DNA from: Candidatus Omnitrophota bacterium
Lineage (GTDB): Bacteria > Omnitrophota > Koll11 > Gygaellales > Profunditerraquicolaceae
Length of the DNA: 9,187 bases
Direction: 5' to 3'
Assembly: GCA_028719045.1 (NCBI GenBank)
Contig: JAQULD010000061.1
Location: 1-9,187, forward strand
In this document: positions 1-6,086 of the stretch, one piece after another
How the letters are laid out: each line of letters begins with the position of its first letter
Position numbering within the stretch: the first letter of the stretch is position 1
Translations under genes and position numbers: made by a program
The notes under the pieces: model-generated
Databases searched by the model: none
What the model was told of the DNA's origin: nothing
The model's input: only the letters and a program-made list of their open reading frames with translations

Positions 1-45
1 AGCCGCCATCACTATGAACGCAAGTCCTATTAAAAACGCTTTCAT
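1..45 (-). CDS. N-terminus of an exported protein (partial)
   Basis: Only the first 15 codons lie in the window. They begin at an ATG at 45-43 and read MKAFLIGLAFIVMAA. One lysine followed by an unbroken hydrophobic run is the typical beginning of a signal peptide or membrane anchor. A good ribosome binding site (AGAGGGG, about 52-58) sits six to seven bases upstream. The gene follows the dUTPase stop codon by 23 bases on the same strand, so it is probably the next member of the operon. The mature protein is outside the window and its function cannot be named. Confidence 0.7.
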   Translation of the reverse strand, partial: MKAFLIGLAFIVMAA

Positions 46-68
46 CTTTTACCCCTCTTTGGCTTTTA

Positions 69-581
69 TTATTTGTTTTGATAAATTCCGTTGTACCAGC
101 AGTCTGTTTCGTTTATTTTCTCAAAAATAAGCTGCACTACCCGGGCATTCTGCTTGATTCTTGCTCCCGAAAGATTATCCACCGCGAGGATAAATTCGCT
201 TACCCCCTTAAAACCGGCGTCCCAGACCCCGGTGTGGGTGAAAACACCCATCCTGAGCAGCGAACTTCTCGGGAAAGACACCGCTATCAGGTCATTAGGC
301 AGGCTGATTATTTCATTTGACCTTACTTTATATACGCCTTTTTTCAAGTCCCACCAGCCGAATTTATCTTCTTTGTTCTTCTTTTGGGGAAAGACCTCCT
401 TTGTGCCAGGAAGCACCCTTTCTTTATTGGAAAAATCCAGCTCTCCTCCGGAAATGAATTCGTAAATGTTAGATACGGTAAGGTCAAAACCGTTGGGAGT
501 GAGCTGGGTTTCCATGTCGATGAAACCGGAAACCAGCCCTTTATTTTTTACAAGCTCCAGTATTTCCCCGCGGTTGAGCAT
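69..581 (-). CDS. dut: archaeal-type dUTP diphosphatase (dCTP deaminase/dUTPase fold)
   Basis: This 170-residue protein is expected to hydrolyse dUTP to dUMP and pyrophosphate in the cytoplasm, keeping uracil out of DNA and supplying dUMP for thymidylate synthesis. Family motifs seen are TPNGFDLT (about residues 28-35), FPRSSLLR (103-110), GVWDAGFKG (118-126), NARVVQLIF (145-153) and a C-terminal YNGIYQ. The order and spacing match the dUTPases of archaea, including the PNGxDLT box and the YxGxYQ tail, better than E. coli-type trimeric Dut or bacterial dCTP deaminase. The glutamate after the Asp-Ala-Gly box is at E129, which fits the dUTPase branch. I prefer the ATG at 581 because AAAGGTGG lies five bases upstream. 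A GTG at 590 would add three residues but falls inside that binding site. The gene lies 27 bases after the thioesterase stop. dCTP deaminase or bifunctional activity cannot be excluded. Confidence 0.85.
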   Translation of the reverse strand: MLNRGEILELVKNKGLVSGFIDMETQLTPNGFDLTVSNIYEFISGGELDFSNKERVLPGTKEVFPQKKNKEDKFGWWDLKKGVYKVRSNEIISLPNDLIAVSFPRSSLLRMGVFTHTGVWDAGFKGVSEFILAVDNLSGARIKQNARVVQLIFEKINETDCWYNGIYQNK

Positions 582-586
582 AAAAA

Positions 587-594
587 CCACCTTT
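587..594 (-). promoter_or_regulatory. ribosome binding site that fixes the dUTPase start
   Basis: AAAGGTGG on the minus strand ends five bases before the ATG at 581-579. The longer reading frame opens at a GTG (590-588) that is part of this same site, so the GTG cannot use it. This supports a 170-residue rather than a 173-residue product. Confidence 0.7.
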
Positions 595-608
595 TTTTGG
601 CTTTACTT

Positions 609-986
609 TTAAGCGAACCTCGCGCGCAGCTCTTCCGGTATGGCCTGCGGTTTAAAAGTTTTGTCTATGCATACCAGGAGCGTCTTGGCCCTGGAAACGA
701 GCTCGTTACGCTGGTTCTTTATTTCGTATTCAAATTGCACCTTTACCCCGGAAGTGCCGGTAACGCGGGTAATTATCTCCAGGGTGTCCGCGTAGCGCGC
801 GGGAAGTTTATAATCTATCTCTTGCCTGGCGACCACAAATAAAATGCCTTTGGCCTCCAGTTCCTTTACCACCATGCCTCTTTCTTCCATGTACTCCGTG
901 CGCGCCTCTTCCAGGAATTTTAAATAATTGGCGTAATAGACCACGCCGCCGCAATCAGTGTGATGGTAATAAATCCTTACCTTCAT
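609..986 (-). CDS. YbgC/FadM-type acyl-CoA thioesterase (hotdog fold)
   Basis: The 125-residue protein belongs to the 4-hydroxybenzoyl-CoA thioesterase-like hotdog family, which hydrolyses acyl-CoA or acyl-ACP thioesters in the cytoplasm. The diagnostic N-terminal motif is at residues 9-21, HTDCGGVVYYANY, with the catalytic Asp at residue 11 and the following FLEEAR helix. The length matches the usual 125-140. The start is secure: AAGGAGG lies seven bases before the ATG at 986. In Proteobacteria YbgC sits beside the tol-pal genes, but here the neighbours are a DUF763 gene 19 bases upstream and a dUTPase 27 bases downstream, so that context gives no substrate. Family membership is clear; the physiological thioester is not known. 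Confidence 0.88.
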   Translation of the reverse strand: MKVRIYYHHTDCGGVVYYANYLKFLEEARTEYMEERGMVVKELEAKGILFVVARQEIDYKLPARYADTLEIITRVTGTSGVKVQFEYEIKNQRNELVSRAKTLLVCIDKTFKPQAIPEELRARFA

Positions 987-1005
987 CTCTTTTCCTCCTT
1001 AATGC

Positions 1006-2160
1006 TTAATGCGCCGCCGCTAACCTTGCGAGTATAGTCCTTCTCTCGGAATAAGGCAATTTTAATTTATCCACGACCCTGGAGAAAAACTGGATAGTGG
1101 AATCATACGTGGGCCTGTCCACCGGATAGGGAGTAGCGTCTTTTCCTCCGTGCGCGAAAGAATAACGGGCGGGGTCCTCATATGAAGGCTTTGCCCCGTA
1201 AATAACTTCGGAAACAAGGCTAAGAGCCCTCATCGTTTTCGGCCCCATCCCTTCCAAAGACAGGAGTTTTTCATAATTTTCAGGCTTGCGCTCGCACGCT
1301 TTGGCCAGGATCCTCTCCAGATAAGAGCTCTTCGAGAAATCCTCCGCCAAAACAGGATGGCGGTAAAATTCCCTGTTCTCGAGATTCAGCATTGTCAGGG
1401 TGCTTTCCCGTCGCTTAAGCGAAACCATCTGGGATAACTCCGAAGTGTGCTTTCTTATGACCTGGATGTCCTTCATTAAATTGTTGTAGCCGCCCAGCAC
1501 GAGTTCCGTGCTGAGTTTACGGGTATTTTCGCTCTCCCTTGCGGTCAAATCCAAAACCGGCACCCTGACCTGGCTTATGATTCCGGAATGCGGCTCACAG
1601 ACCAGGTCCGTGACTTTTTCGGAATACCAGTGGTAACGCCTCGCGGTCTGGTTATTTGTATTCATGCCCTGCTGGACAACCGCCCAGCTGCCGCCCCGGG
1701 AAAAGAAAAAACTGTGGTGGTAGATCTGAAAGCCGTCCTGGACAAGGGCGCTGTCCACCTTGGCCGCCATCTTCGAATTATATACTAAATTATCCACTTT
1801 AGGGGAAGGCAGGCTTAGGACATTGCCCCAGTTCTTTATTTCATCGGGGGTCTTGCGCGAAGTCTTGCCTTTTCCGCCGCATATGAAAACACCCAGAGTC
1901 CGTTCATTGCCCCTGATGGCCTCTTTTAGGGCCGCGGTCAGTATAGTGGTTAATCCTGAAGCGTTCCAGTCAAAGGCCAGAACCGTGCCCAAGGACTGGA
2001 ACCAGACGGGATCGCCTATTCTCTTCACAAACTCTTCCGGGCCGTATTCATCCGCGATCACCCAGACCATTTGCCGCCCAAGCTTGACCATTCTTTCGAA
2101 CAGCCACCTCGGGCACTTACCGTAATCAAGCGTAAATGTCGCAATACCTCTCTGTATCAT
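1006..2160 (-). CDS. DUF763 (COG1415) protein with helix-hairpin-helix motif
   Basis: This 384-residue protein is a full-length member of DUF763, a conserved family of unestablished function found mainly in archaea and in scattered bacteria. Recognisable blocks are CPRWLFERM near the N-terminus, GDPVWFQSLGTVLAFDWNAS (about 49-68), an ICGGKGKTSRKTP block (about 93-105), AAKVDSALVQDGFQIYHHSF (about 132-151), VVQQGMN and ARRYHWYS. Near the C-terminus, about residues 299-322, LEGMGPKTMRAL looks like a helix-hairpin-helix, a motif that usually binds DNA backbone. The conserved His, Gln, Arg and Asp clusters would suit a catalytic site, but no reaction can be named. The ATG at 2160 has no strong ribosome binding site and lies 20 bases after the pyruvate kinase stop, so translation may depend on coupling. 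Family call is strong, function unknown. Confidence 0.85.
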   Translation of the reverse strand: MIQRGIATFTLDYGKCPRWLFERMVKLGRQMVWVIADEYGPEEFVKRIGDPVWFQSLGTVLAFDWNASGLTTILTAALKEAIRGNERTLGVFICGGKGKTSRKTPDEIKNWGNVLSLPSPKVDNLVYNSKMAAKVDSALVQDGFQIYHHSFFFSRGGSWAVVQQGMNTNNQTARRYHWYSEKVTDLVCEPHSGIISQVRVPVLDLTARESENTRKLSTELVLGGYNNLMKDIQVIRKHTSELSQMVSLKRRESTLTMLNLENREFYRHPVLAEDFSKSSYLERILAKACERKPENYEKLLSLEGMGPKTMRALSLVSEVIYGAKPSYEDPARYSFAHGGKDATPYPVDRPTYDSTIQFFSRVVDKLKLPYSERRTILARLAAAH

Positions 2161-2180
2161 ATTATTTTCAGGTAACCGGT

Positions 2181-3212
2181 TTAAGCTACCTGTTTCATTT
2201 TCGGTTTATAATACGATGATTTTTCCGTATATTCGATTATCTGGTTCATCATGCTTACGGTTTCAACGGGGTAATTGCCGACCGCGGTTTCCGCCGAGAG
2301 CATCAGGTAATTCGAGCCGTCTATAATGGCGTTGGCCACATCGCTTACTTCGGCGCGGGTGGGGCGGATATTTTCCGCCATGCTTTCAAGCATTTGCGTC
2401 GCGGTAATAACCGGTTTCAGTGCCCTATTGCATTTTTTTATTATATCTTTCTGCATGACCGGGACCTGGTATATGGGAAGCGATACTCCCAGGTCCCCCC
2501 TTGCGATCATTATCCCGTCTGAAACTTCAATTATTTCATCGATATTGTTAATGCCATCCTGATTTTCTATTTTCGCGATTATCCGGCAGGGTTTATTTCC
2601 CGCAAGCTCCCTTATCCTTAATATATCCCGCTTATTCCTGACAAACGACTGGGCGATATAATCCAACCCGTTACGCAGGCAAAATTCTATGTCACGCTTA
2701 TCTTTCGCAGTAATGTCAGAGAACTTTAACCTGGCGCCCGGGATATTGACCCCCTTATGCTCCTTTAAGAGCCCGCCGACCACGACCTTCGCAATAAGCA
2801 TATCGTTCTTGCATCCTTTGGATTCCAAAGTGATATTGCCGTCATCGATATAAACAGCTGTGCCGGGCGCGATATCCTTTAAATCCTGGGGGTAGTCAAA
2901 CGGCACGATATTATCTCCTGCCGCGGCGCCTTTTTGGGAAAGATAAATGATCTGCTTTCTTTTCAATTCAAGCGGGGCTGGAAGCCTGCCTATCCTTATC
3001 CGGTGGCCTTCCAGGTCTCCCAGGAGCTTTACGCTTCTGCGGTATTTTTTATTCAGCTGCCGGATCGAATCTATTCTTGCGGAAAGTTCCTGAGGGCTTG
3101 AGTGTGAAAAATTAAGCCTGGCGACATCCATGCCCGCGAGCATCATCTTCCTTAGCGCTGTCACGGTGCTCGAGGCCGGGCCTAATGTGCAAATTATTTT
3201 GGTTTTTACCAT
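2181..3212 (-). CDS. pyk: pyruvate kinase, short form without C-terminal domain
   Basis: Pyruvate kinase converts phosphoenolpyruvate and ADP to pyruvate and ATP, the last step of glycolysis. The N-terminus [12 protein letters not shown] and ARLNFSH (R32, N34, S36) are canonical. So are D66, the B domain (about 68-165), AKIEN (K214, E216), RGDLG (D240) and TATQMLESM (T272), so the active site appears complete. The protein has only 343 residues, against about 470 in most bacteria. It stops shortly after the barrel at [14 protein letters not shown] plus one helix, so the roughly 120-residue C-terminal domain that carries effector binding and subunit contacts is absent. No frameshift explains this, since the next gene starts 20 bases later. 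Smaller deviations are DLEGHRIR where DxxGPxIR is usual and a Ser in place of the usual Glu after GDLGV. No clear ribosome binding site precedes the ATG. Confidence 0.93.
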   Translation of the reverse strand: MVKTKIICTLGPASSTVTALRKMMLAGMDVARLNFSHSSPQELSARIDSIRQLNKKYRRSVKLLGDLEGHRIRIGRLPAPLELKRKQIIYLSQKGAAAGDNIVPFDYPQDLKDIAPGTAVYIDDGNITLESKGCKNDMLIAKVVVGGLLKEHKGVNIPGARLKFSDITAKDKRDIEFCLRNGLDYIAQSFVRNKRDILRIRELAGNKPCRIIAKIENQDGINNIDEIIEVSDGIMIARGDLGVSLPIYQVPVMQKDIIKKCNRALKPVITATQMLESMAENIRPTRAEVSDVANAIIDGSNYLMLSAETAVGNYPVETVSMMNQIIEYTEKSSYYKPKMKQVA

Positions 3213-3251
3213 TTTGTCGCTATTTTGCGGATTACAATACTCTAGATGATT

Positions 3252-3280
3252 ATATTAACATGCAAGGCTATGGCAGGCAA
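3252..3280 (-). promoter_or_regulatory. weak candidate promoter for the pyk operon
   Basis: In the 89-base gap before pyk, the minus strand reads TTGCCT (3280-3275), 17 bases, then TAATAT (3257-3252). Each box matches the sigma-70 consensus at four of six positions. An overlapping TATAAT (3254-3249) lacks a properly spaced -35. Transcription would start near 3245 and leave a leader of about 33 bases. The gap shows no rho-independent terminator for the anti-sigma gene upstream, so readthrough into pyk is possible. Confidence 0.3.
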
Positions 3281-3301
3281 TAAAATTTATCCAAAGCGGG
3301 G

Positions 3302-3769
3302 CTATTGCAGGTAAGCTGAATCGCCGTCAATAAGGACTGCTTCAGGGGATACCTCTTCCAAAAGCAGGATTTCGTTGATCAACTCGCTTTCGGAATGGCC
3401 GGAACGGGATACCGTTTTGTTATTAAGGAGGAAATACATGCCGATCGCGATGATTATCATGGAGACCACAGGCATCACCAATGCCGGCTTTAACAAAAAT
3501 TTTCTCTTCGGCTTAAAGGCCGCGGGAGCGACCAGGATATTGTTAAGTTTTTCGTCGAGTTCGATATTGAATTTGCTCCAGAAATCTTCCGAAGGCACAG
3601 GCGAAGGCTTGGACCTGGTTAAGCCGATTACCCCGTGCATCCGGTTCAATTCCTCTTTGCAGGAGCGGCAGCGGGCAAGATGCTCCTTAACGCCTATTCT
3701 CTGGGTTTCGGAAAGGCTGTTATCCAGATAATCGTATAATTTTCTTTTTATAAAGAAACATTTCAGCAT
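3302..3769 (-). CDS. single-pass zinc-finger anti-sigma factor
   Basis: This 155-residue protein is a likely membrane-bound inhibitor of the sigma factor encoded just upstream. The N-terminal cytoplasmic part matches the zf-HC2/ZAS anti-sigma domain, with metal-ligand candidates C4, H30, C34 and C37 and a YLDNSLSE core of the family's expected spacing. One hydrophobic segment (about 95-116) spans the membrane. It leaves a short outer tail of roughly 39 residues that is acidic and Leu/Glu-rich. The tail is small, so signal sensing would probably need another protein or proteolysis. GAGGT overlaps the sigma stop codon and lies six bases before the ATG; the gap between the genes is nine bases, so expression is tightly linked. 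The partner assignment is inferred from adjacency. Confidence 0.85.
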   Translation of the reverse strand: MLKCFFIKRKLYDYLDNSLSETQRIGVKEHLARCRSCKEELNRMHGVIGLTRSKPSPVPSEDFWSKFNIELDEKLNNILVAPAAFKPKRKFLLKPALVMPVVSMIIIAIGMYFLLNNKTVSRSGHSESELINEILLLEEVSPEAVLIDGDSAYLQ

Positions 3770-3778
3770 ATTATTACC

Positions 3779-4402
3779 TCACTTGTCCGCAAGATAAAAG
3801 CGAAGCTTACCCTGCAAATTCCTTACAGCCCTGAATAAATGCACCTTTACGGTGGAAAGGTTGCATTTCAAGATCTGGGCGATTTCCATATTGCTCAAGC
3901 CGTTCCTGTGCTTAAGGATGAAACATATTTTCTGTTTTTCCGGCAAGCCCGCGATGCAATTATCAAGATTAGCCCCCAGTTCCTGCGCAAGCAGCATTTT
4001 AGCCGGATCATACCTTGTATCGGGGACTTCCTTTTCATTGCCCTCTTCGTCTGTCAAAGGCTGACAGAAGATCCGGTGCATCGATTTCTTCTTCCTCAGG
4101 AAATCCAGCGCGCAATTCACCACTACCCGGTAGAACCAGGTCGAGAATTTTGATTTTCCCTTAAAACCATTGATATTCAAATAAACCTTGATGAACGCTT
4201 CCTGAAGGACGTCTTTCGCGTCTTCGGGGTTGCCTACGATGTTGTAAGCTACGCCGAACCCTTTATTCCTGTAAATCCTGACTATCTCGTCTAACGCCGA
4301 ACGCTCTCTTTGCTTAAGGCGCTCGACCAGCGATTTTTCTTTTTCGGATTCGAAATCGGTCACCATAAAAGGCCCCGTCAGAAAATATTTATTGCGCGCC
4401 AT
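3779..4402 (-). CDS. ECF-type RNA polymerase sigma factor (first module)
   Basis: This is an ECF sigma-70 family protein of 207 residues. Region 2 covers about 34-105 (ALDEIVRIY, then DAKDVLQEAFIKVY and FSTWFYRVVVNCALDFLR, which form the -10 recognition helices). Region 4 covers about 148-203 (LPEKQKICFILKH, then the helix-turn-helix MEIAQILKCNLSTVKVHLFRA). Regions 1.1 and 3 are missing, as in all ECF factors. The ATG at 4402 overlaps the end of the upstream repeat-protein gene by 14 bases, which suggests translational coupling. An ATG at 4366 would give 195 residues, nearer the usual ECF N-terminus, and neither start has a convincing ribosome binding site. The anti-sigma gene follows nine bases after the stop. 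Targets are unknown, but an ECF-like element upstream of the first gene suggests autoregulation. Confidence 0.92.
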   Translation of the reverse strand: MARNKYFLTGPFMVTDFESEKEKSLVERLKQRERSALDEIVRIYRNKGFGVAYNIVGNPEDAKDVLQEAFIKVYLNINGFKGKSKFSTWFYRVVVNCALDFLRKKKSMHRIFCQPLTDEEGNEKEVPDTRYDPAKMLLAQELGANLDNCIAGLPEKQKICFILKHRNGLSNMEIAQILKCNLSTVKVHLFRAVRNLQGKLRFYLADK

Positions 4403-4907
4403 TGTTTGCCTGCGGAACTTCCTGGCGCCGTTTTTGTAAATCCTCTAAACGCTGCTTTAACCCCGGGTGATTGTCCAAATATTCCTTGAATTTTTCCGGG
4501 TCTTCTTTTCTCAAATTACGCAGTTCCTGGAGCTTCTGGGTCCTTTCCATTACCTGGTTGTATTTATCGGGATTTTCGTTCTTCAATTTCTCCAGGCGTT
4601 CCTGGCGTTTCTGTTTTACGCCGTCCAAAATCTTTTGATATTTTTCCGGGTCATTCTGTTTTATCTGCTCCAGGCGCTGGCGCACCTGTTCCCTTTTCTT
4701 GGACACCAGTTCGTTGAATTTTTCCGGGTTCTCCTGTTTGAGCTTCAAGAGCTCTTCTTTTGTAAGATGCCGCTTTTCGCGCCCCTGCCTGTCCTCTTTC
4801 TGCACCAGGTCTTCCGGCTTTTCTTCCTGCGCGTAAACCCCGCTAACCGAAACAAGCACCGCGGCGGCAGCTATCAAAACCGTTACTATATATGTTTTTT
4901 TTCGCAT
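4389..4907 (-). CDS. secreted charged repeat protein (four NPEKF-type repeats)
   Basis: I do not recognise a named family. From the ATG at 4907 the protein has 172 residues. It begins with a clear signal peptide (MRKKT, a hydrophobic run to about residue 24, and a VYA-QEE cleavage site near 26). The mature part is almost entirely charged helix, rich in Lys, Glu, Gln and Arg. It holds four imperfect repeats of about 26 residues with cores NPEKF (60-64), DPEKY (86-90), NPDKY (112-116) and DPEKF (136-140), each preceded by a leucine-basic heptad and followed by a basic coiled-coil-like stretch. It resembles periplasmic helical proteins such as CpxP/Spy in general character, but no LTxxQ motif is seen. 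It is the first gene of the sigma/anti-sigma operon. An upstream ATG at 4952 would add 15 residues but lacks a ribosome binding site and disrupts the signal peptide. Confidence 0.82.
   Translation of the reverse strand: MRKKTYIVTVLIAAAAVLVSVSGVYAQEEKPEDLVQKEDRQGREKRHLTKEELLKLKQENPEKFNELVSKKREQVRQRLEQIKQNDPEKYQKILDGVKQKRQERLEKLKNENPDKYNQVMERTQKLQELRNLRKEDPEKFKEYLDNHPGLKQRLEDLQKRRQEVPQANNGAQ
4434..4751 (-). repeat. four tandem coding repeats of about 26 codons
   Basis: Within the secreted helical protein, four units of 24 to 26 codons share a core of Asn or Asp, Pro, Glu or Asp, Lys, then Phe or Tyr. Core spacings are 26, 26 and 24 residues. At DNA level the plus-strand string tttttccggg recurs exactly at 4491, 4641 and 4719, and the remaining unit carries a diverged version near 4562. 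The last two coordinates differ by 78 bases, exactly one repeat. The nucleotide identity is otherwise low, so the array is old and held by protein-level selection. Confidence 0.8.
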
Positions 4908-4910
4908 TTT

Positions 4911-4917
4911 TCCTCTT
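4911..4917 (-). promoter_or_regulatory. ribosome binding site that fixes the repeat-protein start
   Basis: AAGAGGA lies three to four bases before the ATG at 4907 on the minus strand. The alternative ATG at 4952 has no such site and would put extra residues ahead of a perfectly formed signal peptide. Confidence 0.65.
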
Positions 4918-4934
4918 ATATCTTTCAATATTTT

Positions 4935-4961
4935 GACGCAATATGGGCCCAAAAGGTTTAC
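4935..4961 (-). promoter_or_regulatory. candidate ECF-type promoter of the first sigma module
   Basis: On the minus strand GTAAACC (4961-4955) is followed after 16 bases by CGTC (4938-4935). AAC-containing -35 boxes and CGT-containing -10 boxes at this spacing are typical of ECF sigma promoters. Transcription would start near 4928, leaving a leader of about 20 bases that still includes the ribosome binding site. This would let the module's own sigma factor drive it. The match is short and could be chance. Confidence 0.4.
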
Positions 4962-4997
4962 AGGATTCTATACTCGGCCTTTTGAGTCCGCACTTTC

Positions 4998-5025
4998 ATT
5001 ATAACAAAATGATTTTCCCGGGCAA
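4998..5025 (-). promoter_or_regulatory. sigma-70-like promoter of the first sigma module
   Basis: The minus strand has TTGCCC (5025-5020), 16 bases, and a perfect TATAAT (5003-4998). Predicted transcription starts near 4991, giving a leader of about 84 bases to the ATG at 4907. It would supply basal expression, with the ECF-like element closer to the gene supplying inducible expression. It is back to back with the plus-strand promoter, with 14 bases between the two -35 boxes. Confidence 0.55.
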
Positions 5026-5039
5026 CCTGTTTTCTTATA

Positions 5040-5068
5040 TTGCAATAAGCCTGTAAATAGTCTATACT
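5040..5068 (+). promoter_or_regulatory. sigma-70-like promoter giving a near-leaderless mRNA
   Basis: TTGCAA (5040-5045) and TATACT (5063-5068) are separated by exactly 17 bases, with four of six and five of six consensus matches. The expected start of transcription is 5075-5077, at or next to the ATG at 5077. No ribosome binding site precedes that ATG, which agrees with leaderless or near-leaderless translation. Confidence 0.55.
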
Positions 5069-5076
5069 ATTGTCCT

Positions 5077-6084
5077 ATGAAAACAAAAATAATACTTTTT
5101 ATTTTGGTTTTAGCCGTAATTTTTGCCGGGGCGTCCTATTACTACATCTCCGGGCAACCCCGCTACTGTTTTTATCTTGCCGGGAAAGCCATCAGGAACC
5201 ACGATACGGAGATGTTCAACAAATACGTGGATGTGGATTCTATCGTGGATGAATGGGTAAACTGGAGCTGCGACCTGGCTAAAACCGAAGTAATGGGTAC
5301 CCGGGACAGCCTCAAGAACCCCATAGGCGAACAGCTCGTGGAGTTAATGATCCCCAATATGAGGATGAAATTAAAGGAAGAATTTAAAAGATCGATCCTT
5401 GAGAATGTGGAAAACAGCGAGATCACCTCGGGCCTGCCTTTAATAAACATGATGCTTTTACCCATAGAAAAAATAGAAATCGCAAACAAAACCGCGCAAA
5501 TCACTATCAGCCATCCCAAAACAGGGGAAAAGATCTTTTTCAAGATGAAACAGACCCCGGCAAGGTACTGGAGGATCACCAGTATCCAGGTGCCTTCAAT
5601 AATGAAGATGCCCGCTCGCAGCCCCCAGGCAAAAACCACGGGGCTGCCGGCTCAACCGCCGAAACAGGAAATGCCTGCAATTAAGCAACAACCTTTTAAT
5701 CACGGACTGGGCAAGGAAATAATCGAGAAGAAAGACCAGGTCCAGGAAACGGCGATGGCTTCCCTGGAAAGGGATTACGTTTTGACCAAAACAATTGTTT
5801 ATACGGAATACTACCAAAAGGTAAGAGAAAAAATAAGCAAATACATCTCGCACAACTTCGGCAGGCAGGTTTCCGGGAAAGTGAACCTGAAACTTGTCAT
5901 TTTAGCCAACGGCCAGCTTAAAGAAGCAAAAGCGGCGAATGAAAAACCTCCGGTAAACCCGAAATTAAAAGAACTGGCTATAAAGGCGGCAAAAGACGCC
6001 TCCCCCTACCCCGCATTCTCCCAGGAAATGATCTACCCCGAAACAGAAGTCAGCATCACCGTTTCTTTCGAACAGGATAAATAA
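5077..6084 (+). CDS. membrane-anchored DUF2939-like / TonB C-terminal-like protein
   Basis: This 335-residue protein starts with one hydrophobic segment (about 5-25) that fits an uncleaved inner-membrane anchor. Residues 26-175 resemble DUF2939, notably a tyrosine-rich stretch, then AIRNHDTEMFNKYVDVDSIV (38-57). A proline- and glutamine-rich linker follows (about 179-207), then a charged helix. Residues 245-332 resemble a TonB family C-terminal domain: YYQKVREKISKYI, then GKVNLKLVILANGQLKEA, KLKELAIKAAKDASPYPAF and a closing beta-strand VSITVSFE. TonB proteins transmit proton-motive force from ExbB/ExbD to outer-membrane receptors, but many proteins with this domain do other periplasmic work, and no exbB or exbD gene is in the window. 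It is the only plus-strand gene, divergent from the sigma module and meeting endonuclease III two bases beyond its stop. Domain calls are by eye and moderate. Confidence 0.7.
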   Translation: MKTKIILFILVLAVIFAGASYYYISGQPRYCFYLAGKAIRNHDTEMFNKYVDVDSIVDEWVNWSCDLAKTEVMGTRDSLKNPIGEQLVELMIPNMRMKLKEEFKRSILENVENSEITSGLPLINMMLLPIEKIEIANKTAQITISHPKTGEKIFFKMKQTPARYWRITSIQVPSIMKMPARSPQAKTTGLPAQPPKQEMPAIKQQPFNHGLGKEIIEKKDQVQETAMASLERDYVLTKTIVYTEYYQKVREKISKYISHNFGRQVSGKVNLKLVILANGQLKEAKAANEKPPVNPKLKELAIKAAKDASPYPAFSQEMIYPETEVSITVSFEQDK

Positions 6085-6086
6085 TC

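Noticed and set aside
69..590. dCTP deaminase, or a dUTPase with its catalytic glutamate displaced
   Set aside because: Against dCTP deaminases the Glu after the Asp-Ala-Gly box appears shifted by two residues, but archaeal dUTPases I recall have Glu at the same place as E129, with matching PNGxDLT and YxGxYQ ends. It looks normal for that branch.
384..842. Plus-strand open frame across the dUTPase and thioesterase genes
   Set aside because: It lies antisense to two clear genes, has no family motifs, and is a shadow frame.
2140..2200. Frameshift splitting off a pyruvate kinase C-terminal domain
   Set aside because: The DUF763 gene starts 20 bases after the stop and no C-terminal-domain-like sequence is readable in any frame nearby.
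4434..4751. Possible CRISPR or DNA-level tandem array
   Set aside because: The recurrence is of 24 to 26 codons with strong protein-level but weak nucleotide conservation. There are no constant repeats with unique spacers.
4908..4952. Longer start for the repeat protein at 4952
   Set aside because: It has no ribosome binding site, puts 15 residues ahead of a complete signal peptide, and would begin within the ECF-like promoter.
4467..4985. Plus-strand hydrophobic, Phe/Leu-rich open frame opposite the repeat protein
   Set aside because: Antisense of Lys/Glu codons gives Phe/Leu/Ser-rich translations. No ribosome binding site or promoter fits, and the minus-strand gene has a signal peptide and repeats.
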